A stretch of DNA of 41,321 bases from Mycobacteriales bacterium. Its GTDB lineage: Bacteria > Actinomycetota > Actinomycetes > Mycobacteriales > CADCTP01. Where the stretch lies: NCBI GenBank assembly GCA_035995165.1, contig DASYKU010000105.1, positions 1-41,321 of the forward strand, in the 5' to 3' direction. How positions within the stretch are numbered: the stretch's first letter is position 1; each line of letters opens with the position of its first letter. The position numbers and the translations under genes were made by a program. The notes under the pieces were generated by a model. It did no database searches. It saw only the letters and a list, made by a program, of their open reading frames with translations, and was not told where the DNA came from. Positions 8,727-16,402 of the stretch are shown piece by piece.

Positions 8727-9440
8727 TCAGGTGCCCAGGTAGGCGCGACGGACGTCGGCGTGCCCGGCGATCTCGGCGGCCGGTCCGGACAGCACCACGG
8801 CGCCGTTCTCCAGGACCACGGCGTGGTCGGCCAGGCCCAGCGCGAGGGTGGCGTTCTGTTCGACGATCAGCACCGAGATCCCCCAGCTGTCGCGCAGCTC
8901 CGGGAGCACCGCGAACAGCTGGGCGGTGACCGCCGGGGCCAGACCCAGCGACGGCTCGTCCAGCAGCATCAGCCGGGGCCGGGTCAGCACCGCGCGGGCG
9001 ACCGCGAGCATCTGCTGCTCGCCGCCGGACAGGGTACCGGCCTGGCCTCCGGCGCGGCGCTCCAGCGCCGGGAACAGGTCCAGGCAGCGGCGCAGGTCGG
9101 TCCGGACGGCCGTGCGGTCGCGCCGGCGCAGCGCGCCGACCATCAGGTTGTCCCGTACGGACAGGCGGGTGAAGGTGCCCCGGCCCTGCGGCACGTGGGC
9201 GACGCCGAGCCGGGCGATCGCGTCGGCGGACCGGGTGCCGATGTCCCGGCCCGCGAACCGGACGGTGCCGCGGCGGGCGATCATGCCGGTGATCGCGCGC
9301 AGGGTCGTCGTCTTGCCCGACCCGTTGGCGCCCAGCAGCGCGGTGGTGCCGCCGTCGGCGACGGTCAGGTCCAGGCCGTGCAGGACCTCGCCCTCGCCGT
9401 ACCCGGCGACCAGCCCCTCGACCTCCAGGATCGCGGTCAC
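8727..9440 (-). CDS. livF: ABC transporter ATP-binding protein, LivF type
   Basis: A 237-residue cytoplasmic ATPase. The Walker A motif GANGSGKTT is near residue 34, the signature LSGGEQQML is mid-protein, and Walker B RLMLLDEPSLGL is followed by the switch-region segment SVLIVEQNA. The order and size match LivF, and the tail HADVRRAYLGT is the usual LivF ending. It drives uptake through LivH/LivM with LivG. Its ATG overlaps the livG stop by four bases. All catalytic motifs are intact. Confidence 0.93.
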   Translation of the reverse strand: MTAILEVEGLVAGYGEGEVLHGLDLTVADGGTTALLGANGSGKTTTLRAITGMIARRGTVRFAGRDIGTRSADAIARLGVAHVPQGRGTFTRLSVRDNLMVGALRRRDRTAVRTDLRRCLDLFPALERRAGGQAGTLSGGEQQMLAVARAVLTRPRLMLLDEPSLGLAPAVTAQLFAVLPELRDSWGISVLIVEQNATLALGLADHAVVLENGAVVLSGPAAEIAGHADVRRAYLGT

Positions 9441-10216
9441 GCGGCCGCTCCCCCGCCGAGGTAGGCCTCGACCACGACCGGATGCCGCTGCACCTCGGCC
9501 GCACTGCCCTCGGCCACCTTCTCGCCCTGGACCAGCGCCACGACGGTGTCGGTGACCGCGGCGACCATGCCCATGTGGTGCTCCACCAGCACGATGCTGA
9601 CGTCCCGGTCAGCGCGGATCCGCCGGATCTGCTCGGCCAGGTCCAGCACCTCGGAGTGGGTGAGCCCGGAGGCCAGCTCGTCCAGCAGCAGCAGCGCCGG
9701 CCGGGACATCAGAGCGCGGGCCAGCTCCACCCGCTTCTGCTGGCCGTACGACAGCCGCCCGGCCGGGAGGGCGGCCAGCCCGTCGATGCCCAGGTAGCCC
9801 AGCAGTTCGCGGGCCCGGTCGGCCAGGTCGCGTTCGGCCCGGCGGACGCCGAGGCGCAGCGCGTACCGGACCGGGCCGGCGGCGACCGTGCTGTGCCCGC
9901 CGACGAGGACGTTGTCGAGCACCGTACGGTCGCGCTGCAGCACCGGGTGCTGGAACGTACGGGCGATGCCGAGGGCGGCCAGCGAGTGCGGCGCCCGCCG
10001 GGTGATGGGCCGGCCGCGGAGCTCGATCCGGCCCGCGGTCGGCAGGTAGAAGCCGCAGATGCAGTTGAACAGCGACGTCTTGCCGGCCCCGTTCGGCCCG
10101 ACCAGCCCGCAGATCGTGCCGTCCGCGACCGCGAAGGACACGTCGCGCAGGGCGTGCACGCCGCCGAAGACCAGGCTGACGTCGTGCAGTGCGAGCAGCG
10201 GCGTGGTCGCGATCAT
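9437..10216 (-). CDS. livG: ABC transporter ATP-binding protein, LivG type
   Basis: A 259-residue cytoplasmic ATPase and the first gene of the operon. Walker A is GPNGAGKTS, the signature is LSYGQQKRVELARAL, and Walker B LLLLDELASGL has Glu in the catalytic position but Leu where many proteins carry Pro. The H-loop region reads IVLVEHHMGMV, the LivG hallmark, and the protein ends HPVVVEAYLGGG. I prefer ATG 10216 to the upstream ATG 10237 because GGAGG lies five bases before it. A promoter and palindrome occupy 10254-10299 just upstream. Confidence 0.92.
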   Translation of the reverse strand: MIATTPLLALHDVSLVFGGVHALRDVSFAVADGTICGLVGPNGAGKTSLFNCICGFYLPTAGRIELRGRPITRRAPHSLAALGIARTFQHPVLQRDRTVLDNVLVGGHSTVAAGPVRYALRLGVRRAERDLADRARELLGYLGIDGLAALPAGRLSYGQQKRVELARALMSRPALLLLDELASGLTHSEVLDLAEQIRRIRADRDVSIVLVEHHMGMVAAVTDTVVALVQGEKVAEGSAAEVQRHPVVVEAYLGGGAAA

Positions 10217-10253
10217 CGCCACCTCCGTGTGCACCATCCGAACGGTCGTGCGC

Positions 10254-10299
10254 AGTCCGCCTGGCGCGGACTATGGGAGGCCCGTTGCTAACCGGTCAA
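10254..10299 (-). promoter_or_regulatory. Promoter and palindromic operator of the liv-type operon
   Basis: On the minus strand TTGACC (10299-10294) and CATAGT (10275-10270) are separated by 18 bases, a plausible sigma-70-class promoter. The perfect inverted repeat AGTCCGC-5-GCGGACT (10254-10272) overlaps the -10 box and likely start point, the position expected for a repressor site. Either flanking IclR protein could bind it; both assignments are inference. A second short hairpin (10326-10344, ACTCCCG-5-CGGGAGT) spans the stop codon of the upstream regulator gene. Confidence 0.55.
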
Positions 10300-10333
10300 C
10301 GGCTGGTGACGGTTTCGTGACCGCCACTCCCGC

Positions 10334-11095
10334 TCAACGGGAGTACAGCTGATCGGTCGAGTGCTCGGCCAACTCCCGGCTCACCGCCCGGGCGGCCATC
10401 CGGACGGCCGGGATCCAGGTGCCCCGGTGGGGGAGGTTCGCCGGCACCACCACCGAGACCGCGGCGACCACGGCCCCGTGCCGGTCCCGTACCGGCGCCG
10501 CCACCGAGTAGGCGTCCGCGGTGATCTGGCCGTCGCTGATCGCGACCCCGGAGCGGCGCACCTCCCCGAGCAGCCGCCGGATCTCGTACGGCGAGACCAG
10601 CGTTTTCGGCGTGAACGTGGCCACCGGCCGGGCCAGCACTTCGTCGATCTCGCGCTCGGGCAGGAAGGCGAGCAGCACGAGGCCTACCCCGGTGGCGGCG
10701 AGCGGCAGCCGGCCACCGACCCGGGTCCGTACGGCGACGGTGTTGCGGGCGGGGAGGAAGTCGACGTAGACCGCGTCGGCGCCGTCCCGCACCGCGAGCT
10801 GGACGTGGTGCCGGCCGGCCTCGAACAGGTCCTCCAGGTGCGGTCGGGCCAGCTCACGCAGGCTCTGGTGGCTCGGCCGGCAGCGGGCGAGCTCGGCCAG
10901 CCGGTCACCGACCTGGTAGCCGCCGGGCACCCGGGTCAGCGCCCCCCACGCGACCAGGTCCAGCACGTGCCGGTACGCGGTGCTCTGCGGCAGGCCGGCG
11001 CGCTCGGTCAGCTCGGCGAGGCTCAAAGTGACGTGGTCGGCGTCGAAGCAGGCGAGCACCTGCAGAGCGCGCCTGAGCACTGACTCGCCTGTCAC
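10334..11095 (-). CDS. IclR-family transcriptional regulator upstream of the ABC operon
   Basis: A 253-residue regulator. The winged helix (SVLRRALQVLACFD, then AELTERAGLPQSTAYRHVL) precedes the GAF-like effector domain (RLPLAATGVGLVLLAFLPER, GVAISDGQITADAYSVAAPV, AAVSVVVPA). GTG 11095 was chosen because it places the family's usual short N-terminus before the helix; an in-frame ATG at 11194 would add a low-complexity Arg/Gly extension. It reads toward livG with about 117 bases between, which hold a promoter and a palindrome, so it probably represses or activates the transport operon. It differs clearly from the IclR protein at the operon's other end, so the two likely sense different signals. 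Confidence 0.87.
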   Translation of the reverse strand: MTGESVLRRALQVLACFDADHVTLSLAELTERAGLPQSTAYRHVLDLVAWGALTRVPGGYQVGDRLAELARCRPSHQSLRELARPHLEDLFEAGRHHVQLAVRDGADAVYVDFLPARNTVAVRTRVGGRLPLAATGVGLVLLAFLPEREIDEVLARPVATFTPKTLVSPYEIRRLLGEVRRSGVAISDGQITADAYSVAAPVRDRHGAVVAAVSVVVPANLPHRGTWIPAVRMAARAVSRELAEHSTDQLYSR

Positions 11096-11229
11096 GGCTG
11101 GAGTCCCGCCTTCCCCGCGCTTCCGCGCGCACCGAGGCGTCCGACCACCCCCCGCCCCGCCGGCGCCGAATCCGACGGGACGGGACAATGGCACTTCCGG
11201 TCATCGTAAGTCGACGGGAGCGCCGCGAA

Positions 11230-11748
11230 ATGACCGACGAGGATCTCCGGCCTCTACACCAGCGTGGCCGACGCCCTGCGCTTCCTGGGACTGCACCTGC
11301 GGTCCGGGGCCCCGCTGCTCGCGCCCGAGCTGATCGCCGAGCAGTACCGGTTGCCGTACGCCGAGCCGGGTCAGCGGCGCGGCTACGGGCTCGGCGTATA
11401 CCTCGACGTAGCCGCCCGGAGTGCCCGTCCTGCACCACGGCGGATCCGGCTTCGGCTTCCAGACCCAGCTGTGCTGGATCCCCGAGCTGTCCGTCGGGGT
11501 GGTGGTGCTCACCAACTCCTTCGACCACTCGCTGCCGACTGCGCTCACGCGCCAGTTCGTCGACCACGTCGCGGGGCGCGGGCGGACTGGCCCGGGCCGG
11601 ACCGCCGGCCGCCGGCGCGCCGATCGCCGCCGATCGGCCCGCGCTCGCCCGATTCGTCGGCGAGTACTCGGCCGCCTGGACGACCGGGTCGAGCTGCGGC
11701 TCGGCGGAGACCGCCTGCTGTTCGCACGCGGCTCCCGGGCCGGCCCGC
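11230..11748 (+). pseudogene. Serine beta-lactamase/penicillin-binding-like hydrolase, decayed
   Basis: ATG 11230 with GGGAG upstream opens MTDEDL and is at once followed, in another frame, by the C-terminal third of a class C-type serine hydrolase: ISGLYTSVADALRFLGLHL, then (frame change near 11420) VLHHGGSGFGFQTQLCWIPE with the family's H-x-G motif, then ELSVGVVVLTN. Further frame changes lead to RFVGEYSAAW and DDRVELRLGGDRLLF, the usual trailing domain. The catalytic S-x-x-K region is missing. The remains suggest an internal deletion plus at least three frameshifts. At about 11749 it runs straight into an NB-ARC relic. Confidence 0.65.
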
Positions 11749-12904
11749 CGAGCCGGCCGACGTCCTGCGCGGATTCCTCGACGGCCTCGGTGTACCGACC
11801 GCGACCGTCCCGGCCGGCACGTACGCCCGGGCCGCGCTCTACCGCAACACCCTGCACGGCCGCCGCGTCCTGATCGTGCTCGACAACGCCCGCGACGCCG
11901 AGCAGGTCCGGCCGCTGCTGCCCGGTTCGCCGACGGCGGTCGTCGTGGTGACCAGCCGCAACCAGCTCACCGCTCTGGTCGCCACCGACGGCGCCCGCCC
12001 GGTCCCGCTGGACCTGCTGTCCACTGTGGAGGCCCGGGAGCCTGCTCGCCCGCCGGCTCGGTCTCGCCCGGGTGGCGGCCGAGCCCGCGGCCGTCGACGA
12101 CATCCTCGAGCGGTGCGCCCGGGTGCCGCTCGCGCTGACGATCGCCGCCGCCCGGACCGCCACCAGGCCCGGCTTCAGCCTCGCCGCGGTGGCGACCGAC
12201 CTGGCCCTGGCCGAGGACCGGCTGGACGCCCTCGACGCCGGTGAGGACGCCGCCCGGGTCCGCGCGGTCTTCTCCTGGTTGTACGCGGCCCTCAGCAGGC
12301 CGGCGCCCCGGCTGTTCCGGCTGGTCGGCGTGCATCCAGGCCCGGACGTCGCGGTCGCCGCCGCGGCTCGGCTGGCCTGCCGCTGCCCGCGGTCCGGTCG
12401 GCGCTGGCCGAGTTGAGCCGCAGCAACCTGCTGACCGAGCACGTCCCCGGCCGGTACTCCTGCCACGACGTGCTGCGCGCGTACGCGGCCGACACCGCCC
12501 GCTCCGTCGACCCGGAGCCCGAACGGCGGGCCGCGCTCGCCCGGGTCCTCGACCACTACGTACGGACCGCGCACGCCGCCGCCGAGCTGCTCTATCCCGG
12601 GCGGGTCCCGCCGACGGTCCTGGTTCCCGGGCCGGCGGAACCGGTGGAGCTGGTCGACGAGCGGGCCGCGGTCGGCTGGCTGACCGCCGAGCACGCCGTG
12701 CTGCTCGCCTGCTTCGAGCCGGCCACCGACGCGCAGACCTGGCTGCTGGCCTGGGATCTCGGCCAGTTCCTCCGCCGCCGCGGGGAGTGGCAGCACTCGC
12801 TGACAACCTGGCACGCCGCCGCGGACGCGGCCGACCGCGCGGGGACCCGGCGGCCCGGGCGTACGCCGACCGTGCGCTGGCGGCCAGCTACACCCGGCTG
12901 AACC
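11749..12904 (+). pseudogene. AfsR-like NB-ARC/TPR regulator, decayed and truncated
   Basis: The reading ADVLRGFLDGLGVPT, RRVLIVLDNARDAEQVRPLL, AVVVVTSRNQLTALVATDGA is the NB-ARC ATPase core (Walker B-like L-V-L-D-N-A-R and the sensor V-T-S-R) of actinobacterial SARP/AfsR-type signal ATPases. The coding frame changes near 12040 (EPAAVDDILERCARVPLALT), near 12405 (LLTEHVPGRYSCHDVLRAYA) and near 12850. The N-terminal DNA-binding domain and the P-loop are absent. The C-terminal TPR region stops abruptly at YTRLNR, exactly where the inverted-repeat element at 12905 begins. In living homologues this protein switches on secondary metabolism; here it cannot be functional. Confidence 0.75.
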
Positions 12905-13102
12905 GGGACTGTTGCATTAAGTGCATTGAGCGATCCCGCGCGATCTTGACCGGTCAGCCGGTCAGCCGGTCTGCGAGACGGAGTCCGAAGCCGTTCGTCG
13001 GACCTTTGGAGGCTCCGAAGACCAGCATCGGATGGCGCTGCAGGCGATCCGCGGGAAGATCTCCGGTGAAGATCACCAACGATCGCTCAATGCAACAGTC
13101 CC
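12905..13102. mobile_element. Small inverted-repeat element (MITE-like), copy 2
   Basis: A 198-bp segment with termini GGGACTGTTGCATT... on the left and, on the other strand, GGGACTGTTGCATTGAGCGA on the right. The left end carries a nine-base internal insertion (AAGTGCATT), so GCATT occurs twice. Inner motifs CGATCTTGACCGG and GAAGATCACC match copy 1 at 4540-4651. On the minus strand the interior holds a short frame (MLVFGASKGPTNGFGLRL) that may be a leftover of a transposase or simply chance. It interrupts the NB-ARC relic. Confidence 0.72.
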
Positions 13103-13421
13103 CGATACGGCCATCGAGTGATCGCTTGCCTCCTGCCGGCCGTGGCGGCCGGCGTTGTGGCCTTTGCGAATGCACTCTTCTCGGCATGTGAGTAAATCAG
13201 TGGCGGGCCGTTGCTCGTACCCTCCGCGGGTGGTCGGCGGCGGCAGACGCCCGTCGCAGCTTGGCACCTGACGGCAGGTCACTCCCCCGCCGCCTTGCGC
13301 GAAGGCACCGGCGACAAGGCGACGACACAGCCGGAGGGGCACCGGACCAACGACGGCGGACGGCACCACGATTGATTCCACGAACGGGTGGTTGGACGGT
13401 GACCCGCGGCCGTGACCTGGG
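13103..13421. other. Stretch between the element and the tRNA gene
   Basis: No gene with a ribosome site and coding-like composition is visible on either strand. A GC-rich inverted repeat GCCGGCCGTGGCGGCCGGC occurs near 13136-13154. Confidence 0.4.
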
Positions 13422-13495
13422 TGGGGCGGGTGGGGCTCGAACCCACGACCGACGGATTATGAGTCCGCTGCTCTGACCGGCTGAGCTACCGCCCC
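13422..13495 (-). tRNA. tRNA with anticodon CAU (Met, or Ile2)
   Basis: A complete 74-base cloverleaf: acceptor arm GGGGCGG/CCGCCCC, D-arm GCTC/GAGC, anticodon stem GCGGA/TCCGT around loop CTCATAA, variable loop CGGTC, T-arm GTGGG-TTCGAGC-CCCAC and discriminator A. The anticodon is CAU. There is no three-C-G initiator stem, so it is not initiator tRNA. It is elongator tRNA-Met or the tRNA-Ile that is lysidine-modified at C34; the two cannot be separated with certainty by eye. No CCA is encoded. Confidence 0.93.
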
Positions 13496-13552
13496 GGGTG
13501 TGCTGGATCCCAGCGTAGTGGGTAGATCGGGCGGGGTCGGACGGGTGGAGGT

Positions 13553-13906
13553 GTGTCAGCGGTGACGAGCAGGTTCGCACAGTGGACGCTCGACGTGCGG
13601 GACGTCGGGCGGATGGCGGAGTTCTGGTCGGCGGTGCTCGGGTACGAGATCGACACCGATCCGGACGGCACCACACACCTGCGCCCGCCGGGTGGGGGCG
13701 AGCCGACCGTCTGGTTGCAGCCGAGCGGCGGGCCGAAGCGGGGCAAGAACCCCGCGCACCCGGACCTGCGGACCGACGACGTGGCGGCGGAGGTCGAGCG
13801 GGTGCTCGCGCTCGGGGCGACGCGGGCCGACGTGGGCCAGCGGGACGACGACCCGTTCGTGGTGCTCGCCGACCCCGAGGGAAATGAGTTCTGCATCCTG
13901 CGCTGA
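13553..13906 (+). CDS. VOC superfamily (glyoxalase-like) protein
   Basis: A 117-residue single-domain protein of the vicinal-oxygen-chelate fold, close to the actinobacterial glyoxalase-like domain group. The pattern FAQWTLDVRDVGRMAEFWSA, VLGYEI, then HPDLRTDDVAAEVERVLALG and VLADPEGNEFCIL is characteristic; the last motif supplies the metal-site Glu in active relatives. These proteins act as small lyases, dioxygenases or drug-binding proteins; the substrate is unknown. GTG 13553 follows GGAGG very closely, and GTG 13562 is an alternative with longer spacing. It is followed 48 bases later by a hydrolase gene in the same direction. Confidence 0.82.
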   Translation: MSAVTSRFAQWTLDVRDVGRMAEFWSAVLGYEIDTDPDGTTHLRPPGGGEPTVWLQPSGGPKRGKNPAHPDLRTDDVAAEVERVLALGATRADVGQRDDDPFVVLADPEGNEFCILR

Positions 13907-13954
13907 GCGAACAACCCTGGTGTCCACCCGGGACGGTCGAGCAGGCTGACGGGC

Positions 13955-14611
13955 ATGGATTTCCTGCTCGTGCACGGCAGCACCCAGTCCCCGCGCGGGT
14001 ACGACCGGCTGGCGGCGGCGCTCGCCGGCCGCGGTCACCGTACGGTCGCGCTCGACCTGGCGGGCGACCGTCCGGAGTGGACGGCCGCGGAGTACGCCGG
14101 GGAGGCCCGGCAGAGCGGGCTGACCGAGCCGGTGCTGGTCGTGCACTCCGCCGCCGGAGCGCTGGCGCCGGCGATCGCCGCCGCCACCGGAGCGCGGCAC
14201 ATCGCCTGGCTGGCCGCGGTCGTCCCCGATCCGGGACGCAGCGTGCTGGACGAGGCCGGCGCCGACCCGGGCATGTTCGGCACCGAGTGGCGGACCTGGA
14301 CCGCCGGCCTGGAGGAGGAACCGGCCGAGACGGCGTACTTCCTCTTCCATGACTGCGATCTGGAGACGCTGCGCTGGGCACTGTCCACAACGCGACTCTG
14401 GAATCCGCGGACGGTGTTCGCGGCGACCGCGCCGACCACCGGTCTGCCGCCGAGCACGTACGTGCTGCCGGTCGAGGACCGGACGCTGACGCCGGAGTGG
14501 ATGCGGCGGGTGGCCACGGAACGGCTCGACACGGACGCGATCGAGGTCCCCGGCGGGCACTGCCCGCACGTGTCCCGGCCGGAGGAGGTCGCGGCGCTGC
14601 TGGACCGCTGA
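13955..14611 (+). CDS. Alpha/beta hydrolase
   Basis: A 218-residue cytoplasmic protein of the alpha/beta hydrolase fold, of the short RsbQ/methylesterase-like type. The N-terminus MDFLLVHGSTQSPRGYDRL gives the oxyanion H-G motif, VVHSAAGAL holds the nucleophile Ser65, VEDRTLTPEW should contain the acidic residue, and VPGGHCPHVSRPEEV supplies His202. The elbow is V-H-S-A-A-G rather than G-H-S-x-G-G, a common variant. It probably cleaves a small ester. It lies between the VOC gene and the PLP enzyme in one direction with short gaps, suggesting a common transcript. Confidence 0.85.
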   Translation: MDFLLVHGSTQSPRGYDRLAAALAGRGHRTVALDLAGDRPEWTAAEYAGEARQSGLTEPVLVVHSAAGALAPAIAAATGARHIAWLAAVVPDPGRSVLDEAGADPGMFGTEWRTWTAGLEEEPAETAYFLFHDCDLETLRWALSTTRLWNPRTVFAATAPTTGLPPSTYVLPVEDRTLTPEWMRRVATERLDTDAIEVPGGHCPHVSRPEEVAALLDR

Positions 14612-14625
14612 GGCAGACTGCTGCC

Positions 14626-15594
14626 GTGGTGAGCATCGAGGACGTACGGACGGCGGCGGGTCGGCTGACGGGGGTCGCGCACCGCACGCCGGTGCTGACC
14701 TCCCGGACCCTGGACGAACGGACCGGCGCGACCGTGCTGGCCAAGGCCGAGTGCTTCCAGCGGGTGGGCACGTTCAAGTTCCGCGGCGCGTACAACGCGA
14801 TCGCGGCGCTGGATCCGGAGACCCGGGCCCGCGGCGTGCTGACGTACTCCTCGGGCAACCACGCGCAGGCCATCGCGCTGGCGGCGAAGCTGCACGGGAT
14901 CCCGGCGACGATCGTGATGCCGCACGACGCGCCCACGAGCAAGGCCGCGGCGACGGCCGGGTACGGCGCCGAACTGGTCCGGTACGACCGCTACACCCAG
15001 CACCGCGAGGACCTCGGCTCCGACCTGGCTGCCGAGCGCGGCCGCACGCTGATCCCGCCGTACGACCATGCCGACGTGATCGCGGGCCAGGGCACGGTGG
15101 CGCTGGAGCTGATCGAGGACGACGGGCCGCTCGATGTGCTGGTCGTCTGTGTGGGCGGCGGCGGGCTGATCGCCGGCTGCGCCACCGCAACCGCAGCGCT
15201 GGGGAACACCCGCGTCATCGGGGTCGAGCCCGAGGCCGGCGACGACGTCCGGCAGTCGCTGCGGGCCGGCCACCGGGTCACGATCCCGGTGCCGCGCACG
15301 ATCGCCGACGGGCAGCAGACGACCTCCCCCGGCGAGCTGACCTTCCCGATCATCCAGCGGCTGGTCGAGGACGTCGTGACCGTCACCGACGAGGAGATCG
15401 TCGCGACGATGGTGCTGGTCTTCGAGCGGATGAAGGTGGTGCTGGAGCCGAGCGGGGCGACCGCGCTCGCGGCCGTCCTCAGTGGACACATTCCTGATAT
15501 CGCGGGCAAGCGGGTGGGCGTCACGCTGTCCGGCGGGAACGTCGGCGCGGACCGGTTCGCGGAGCTGGTGTCGGGCGGATCAGCCGGCGGCTGA
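14626..15594 (+). CDS. PLP-dependent threonine/serine ammonia-lyase (threonine dehydratase-like)
   Basis: A 322-residue fold-type II PLP enzyme. The segment ECFQRVGTFKFRGAYNAI carries the Schiff-base Lys51. SSGNHAQAIALAAKLHGI binds the substrate carboxylate, GGGGLIAG is the phosphate-binding glycine loop, and EPSGATALAAVLSG and TLSGGNVG complete the site. The length lacks the regulatory ACT domain of biosynthetic IlvA, so it fits catabolic threonine dehydratase, serine racemase or threo-3-hydroxyaspartate lyase. The reaction is deamination of a hydroxy amino acid to a 2-oxo acid. GTG 14626 is chosen 14 bases after the hydrolase stop; GTG 14629 is equally possible. Confidence 0.87.
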   Translation: MVSIEDVRTAAGRLTGVAHRTPVLTSRTLDERTGATVLAKAECFQRVGTFKFRGAYNAIAALDPETRARGVLTYSSGNHAQAIALAAKLHGIPATIVMPHDAPTSKAAATAGYGAELVRYDRYTQHREDLGSDLAAERGRTLIPPYDHADVIAGQGTVALELIEDDGPLDVLVVCVGGGGLIAGCATATAALGNTRVIGVEPEAGDDVRQSLRAGHRVTIPVPRTIADGQQTTSPGELTFPIIQRLVEDVVTVTDEEIVATMVLVFERMKVVLEPSGATALAAVLSGHIPDIAGKRVGVTLSGGNVGADRFAELVSGGSAGG

Positions 15595-15620
15595 CGCCCG
15601 GCCAGGACGCCGCCGGCGAG

Positions 15621-15824
15621 TCAGTCAGCGCTCGCGGCCGGCGCCCGGCGCGACCGGGTCGTCCACAGCACGCCGAGGTTGAGGACCGCGAACAGCCCGC
15701 AGATCACGGTGAGGAACCAGACGCCGCGGACCGCCGCGAACACGGCGAGGGCGATCGCCGCCACGGTCAGCACGACGAACGCGAGCCGCAGCCCGGTCGG
15801 TACGGGTCCCGAGATGGCACTCAC
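15621..15824 (-). CDS. Small two-segment membrane protein
   Basis: A 67-residue protein starting at GTG 15824. Two hydrophobic segments (LRLAFVVLTVAAIALAVFAA and VWFLTVICGLFAVLNLGVLW) are joined by R-G, and a basic cytoplasmic-like tail RSRRAP follows. No family is recognisable. Small membrane proteins of this form are common in actinomycetes and lack known function. It converges with the ammonia-lyase gene and lies just downstream of a GNAT gene on the same strand with a 35-base gap. Confidence 0.6.
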   Translation of the reverse strand: MSAISGPVPTGLRLAFVVLTVAAIALAVFAAVRGVWFLTVICGLFAVLNLGVLWTTRSRRAPAASAD

Positions 15825-15859
15825 GGGCGAGATGATCCCATCCCGGCCCCGGATGCGCG

Positions 15860-16357
15860 TCAGGCGGGTCGTTCGTGGACGGTCTCCAGGCCGTCCTCGT
15901 CGTCCCACTGCTCCCCCACCGGCTCGAAGCCGAATCCGGCCGCGAGCGCCCGGGACGCGGTGTTGTCCGGACTGATCGAGGCCCGGACCACGGTCACGGC
16001 CGGCTCCCGGGCGGCCCGCTCCAGCAGGGCGGCGAGCACGGCCCGGCCGTAGCCGCGGCGCCGGTACGCGGGGTCGATCGCGTACCCGACCTCGACCATC
16101 CCGCGCTCGTCCGGCGGGCCGTGGAACCCGGCCCGGCCCACCGAGACCTCGCGCTCGGGATCCCAGACGACGCCGGTCACCCAGGCGGCATCGCCCGGGT
16201 TCCCGGTCACCTGCCGGTCGCGCCGCTGCCAGAGCGACCGGTGCTCGGGCCCCATCAGGTGCTCGGTGAGCGGAACCGGGCTGGTCACCGGCGGTTCCCC
16301 GGTCGCCAGCGCGCGCAGGGCGGCGGCGTCCAGCTGCACTATCCGTACGGTCGGCAC
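15860..16357 (-). CDS. GNAT-family N-acetyltransferase
   Basis: A 165-residue acetyl-CoA-dependent transferase. The central strands GRAGFHGPPDERGMVEVGYA are followed by the acetyl-CoA pyrophosphate loop RRRGYGRAVLAALLERA (R-x-x-G-x-G/A), then SPDNTASRALAAGFGFEPVG, the classic terminal motif. The substrate is unknown. Start GTG 16357 gives the usual length. It is divergent from the kinase gene at 16403; the 45 bases between must hold both promoters or at least one leaderless start. Confidence 0.87.
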   Translation of the reverse strand: MPTVRIVQLDAAALRALATGEPPVTSPVPLTEHLMGPEHRSLWQRRDRQVTGNPGDAAWVTGVVWDPEREVSVGRAGFHGPPDERGMVEVGYAIDPAYRRRGYGRAVLAALLERAAREPAVTVVRASISPDNTASRALAAGFGFEPVGEQWDDEDGLETVHERPA

Positions 16358-16402
16358 GATCCGACCGTTGCACACCGGGCCGGGCCGGGTAAGGCGACAT
16401 CG

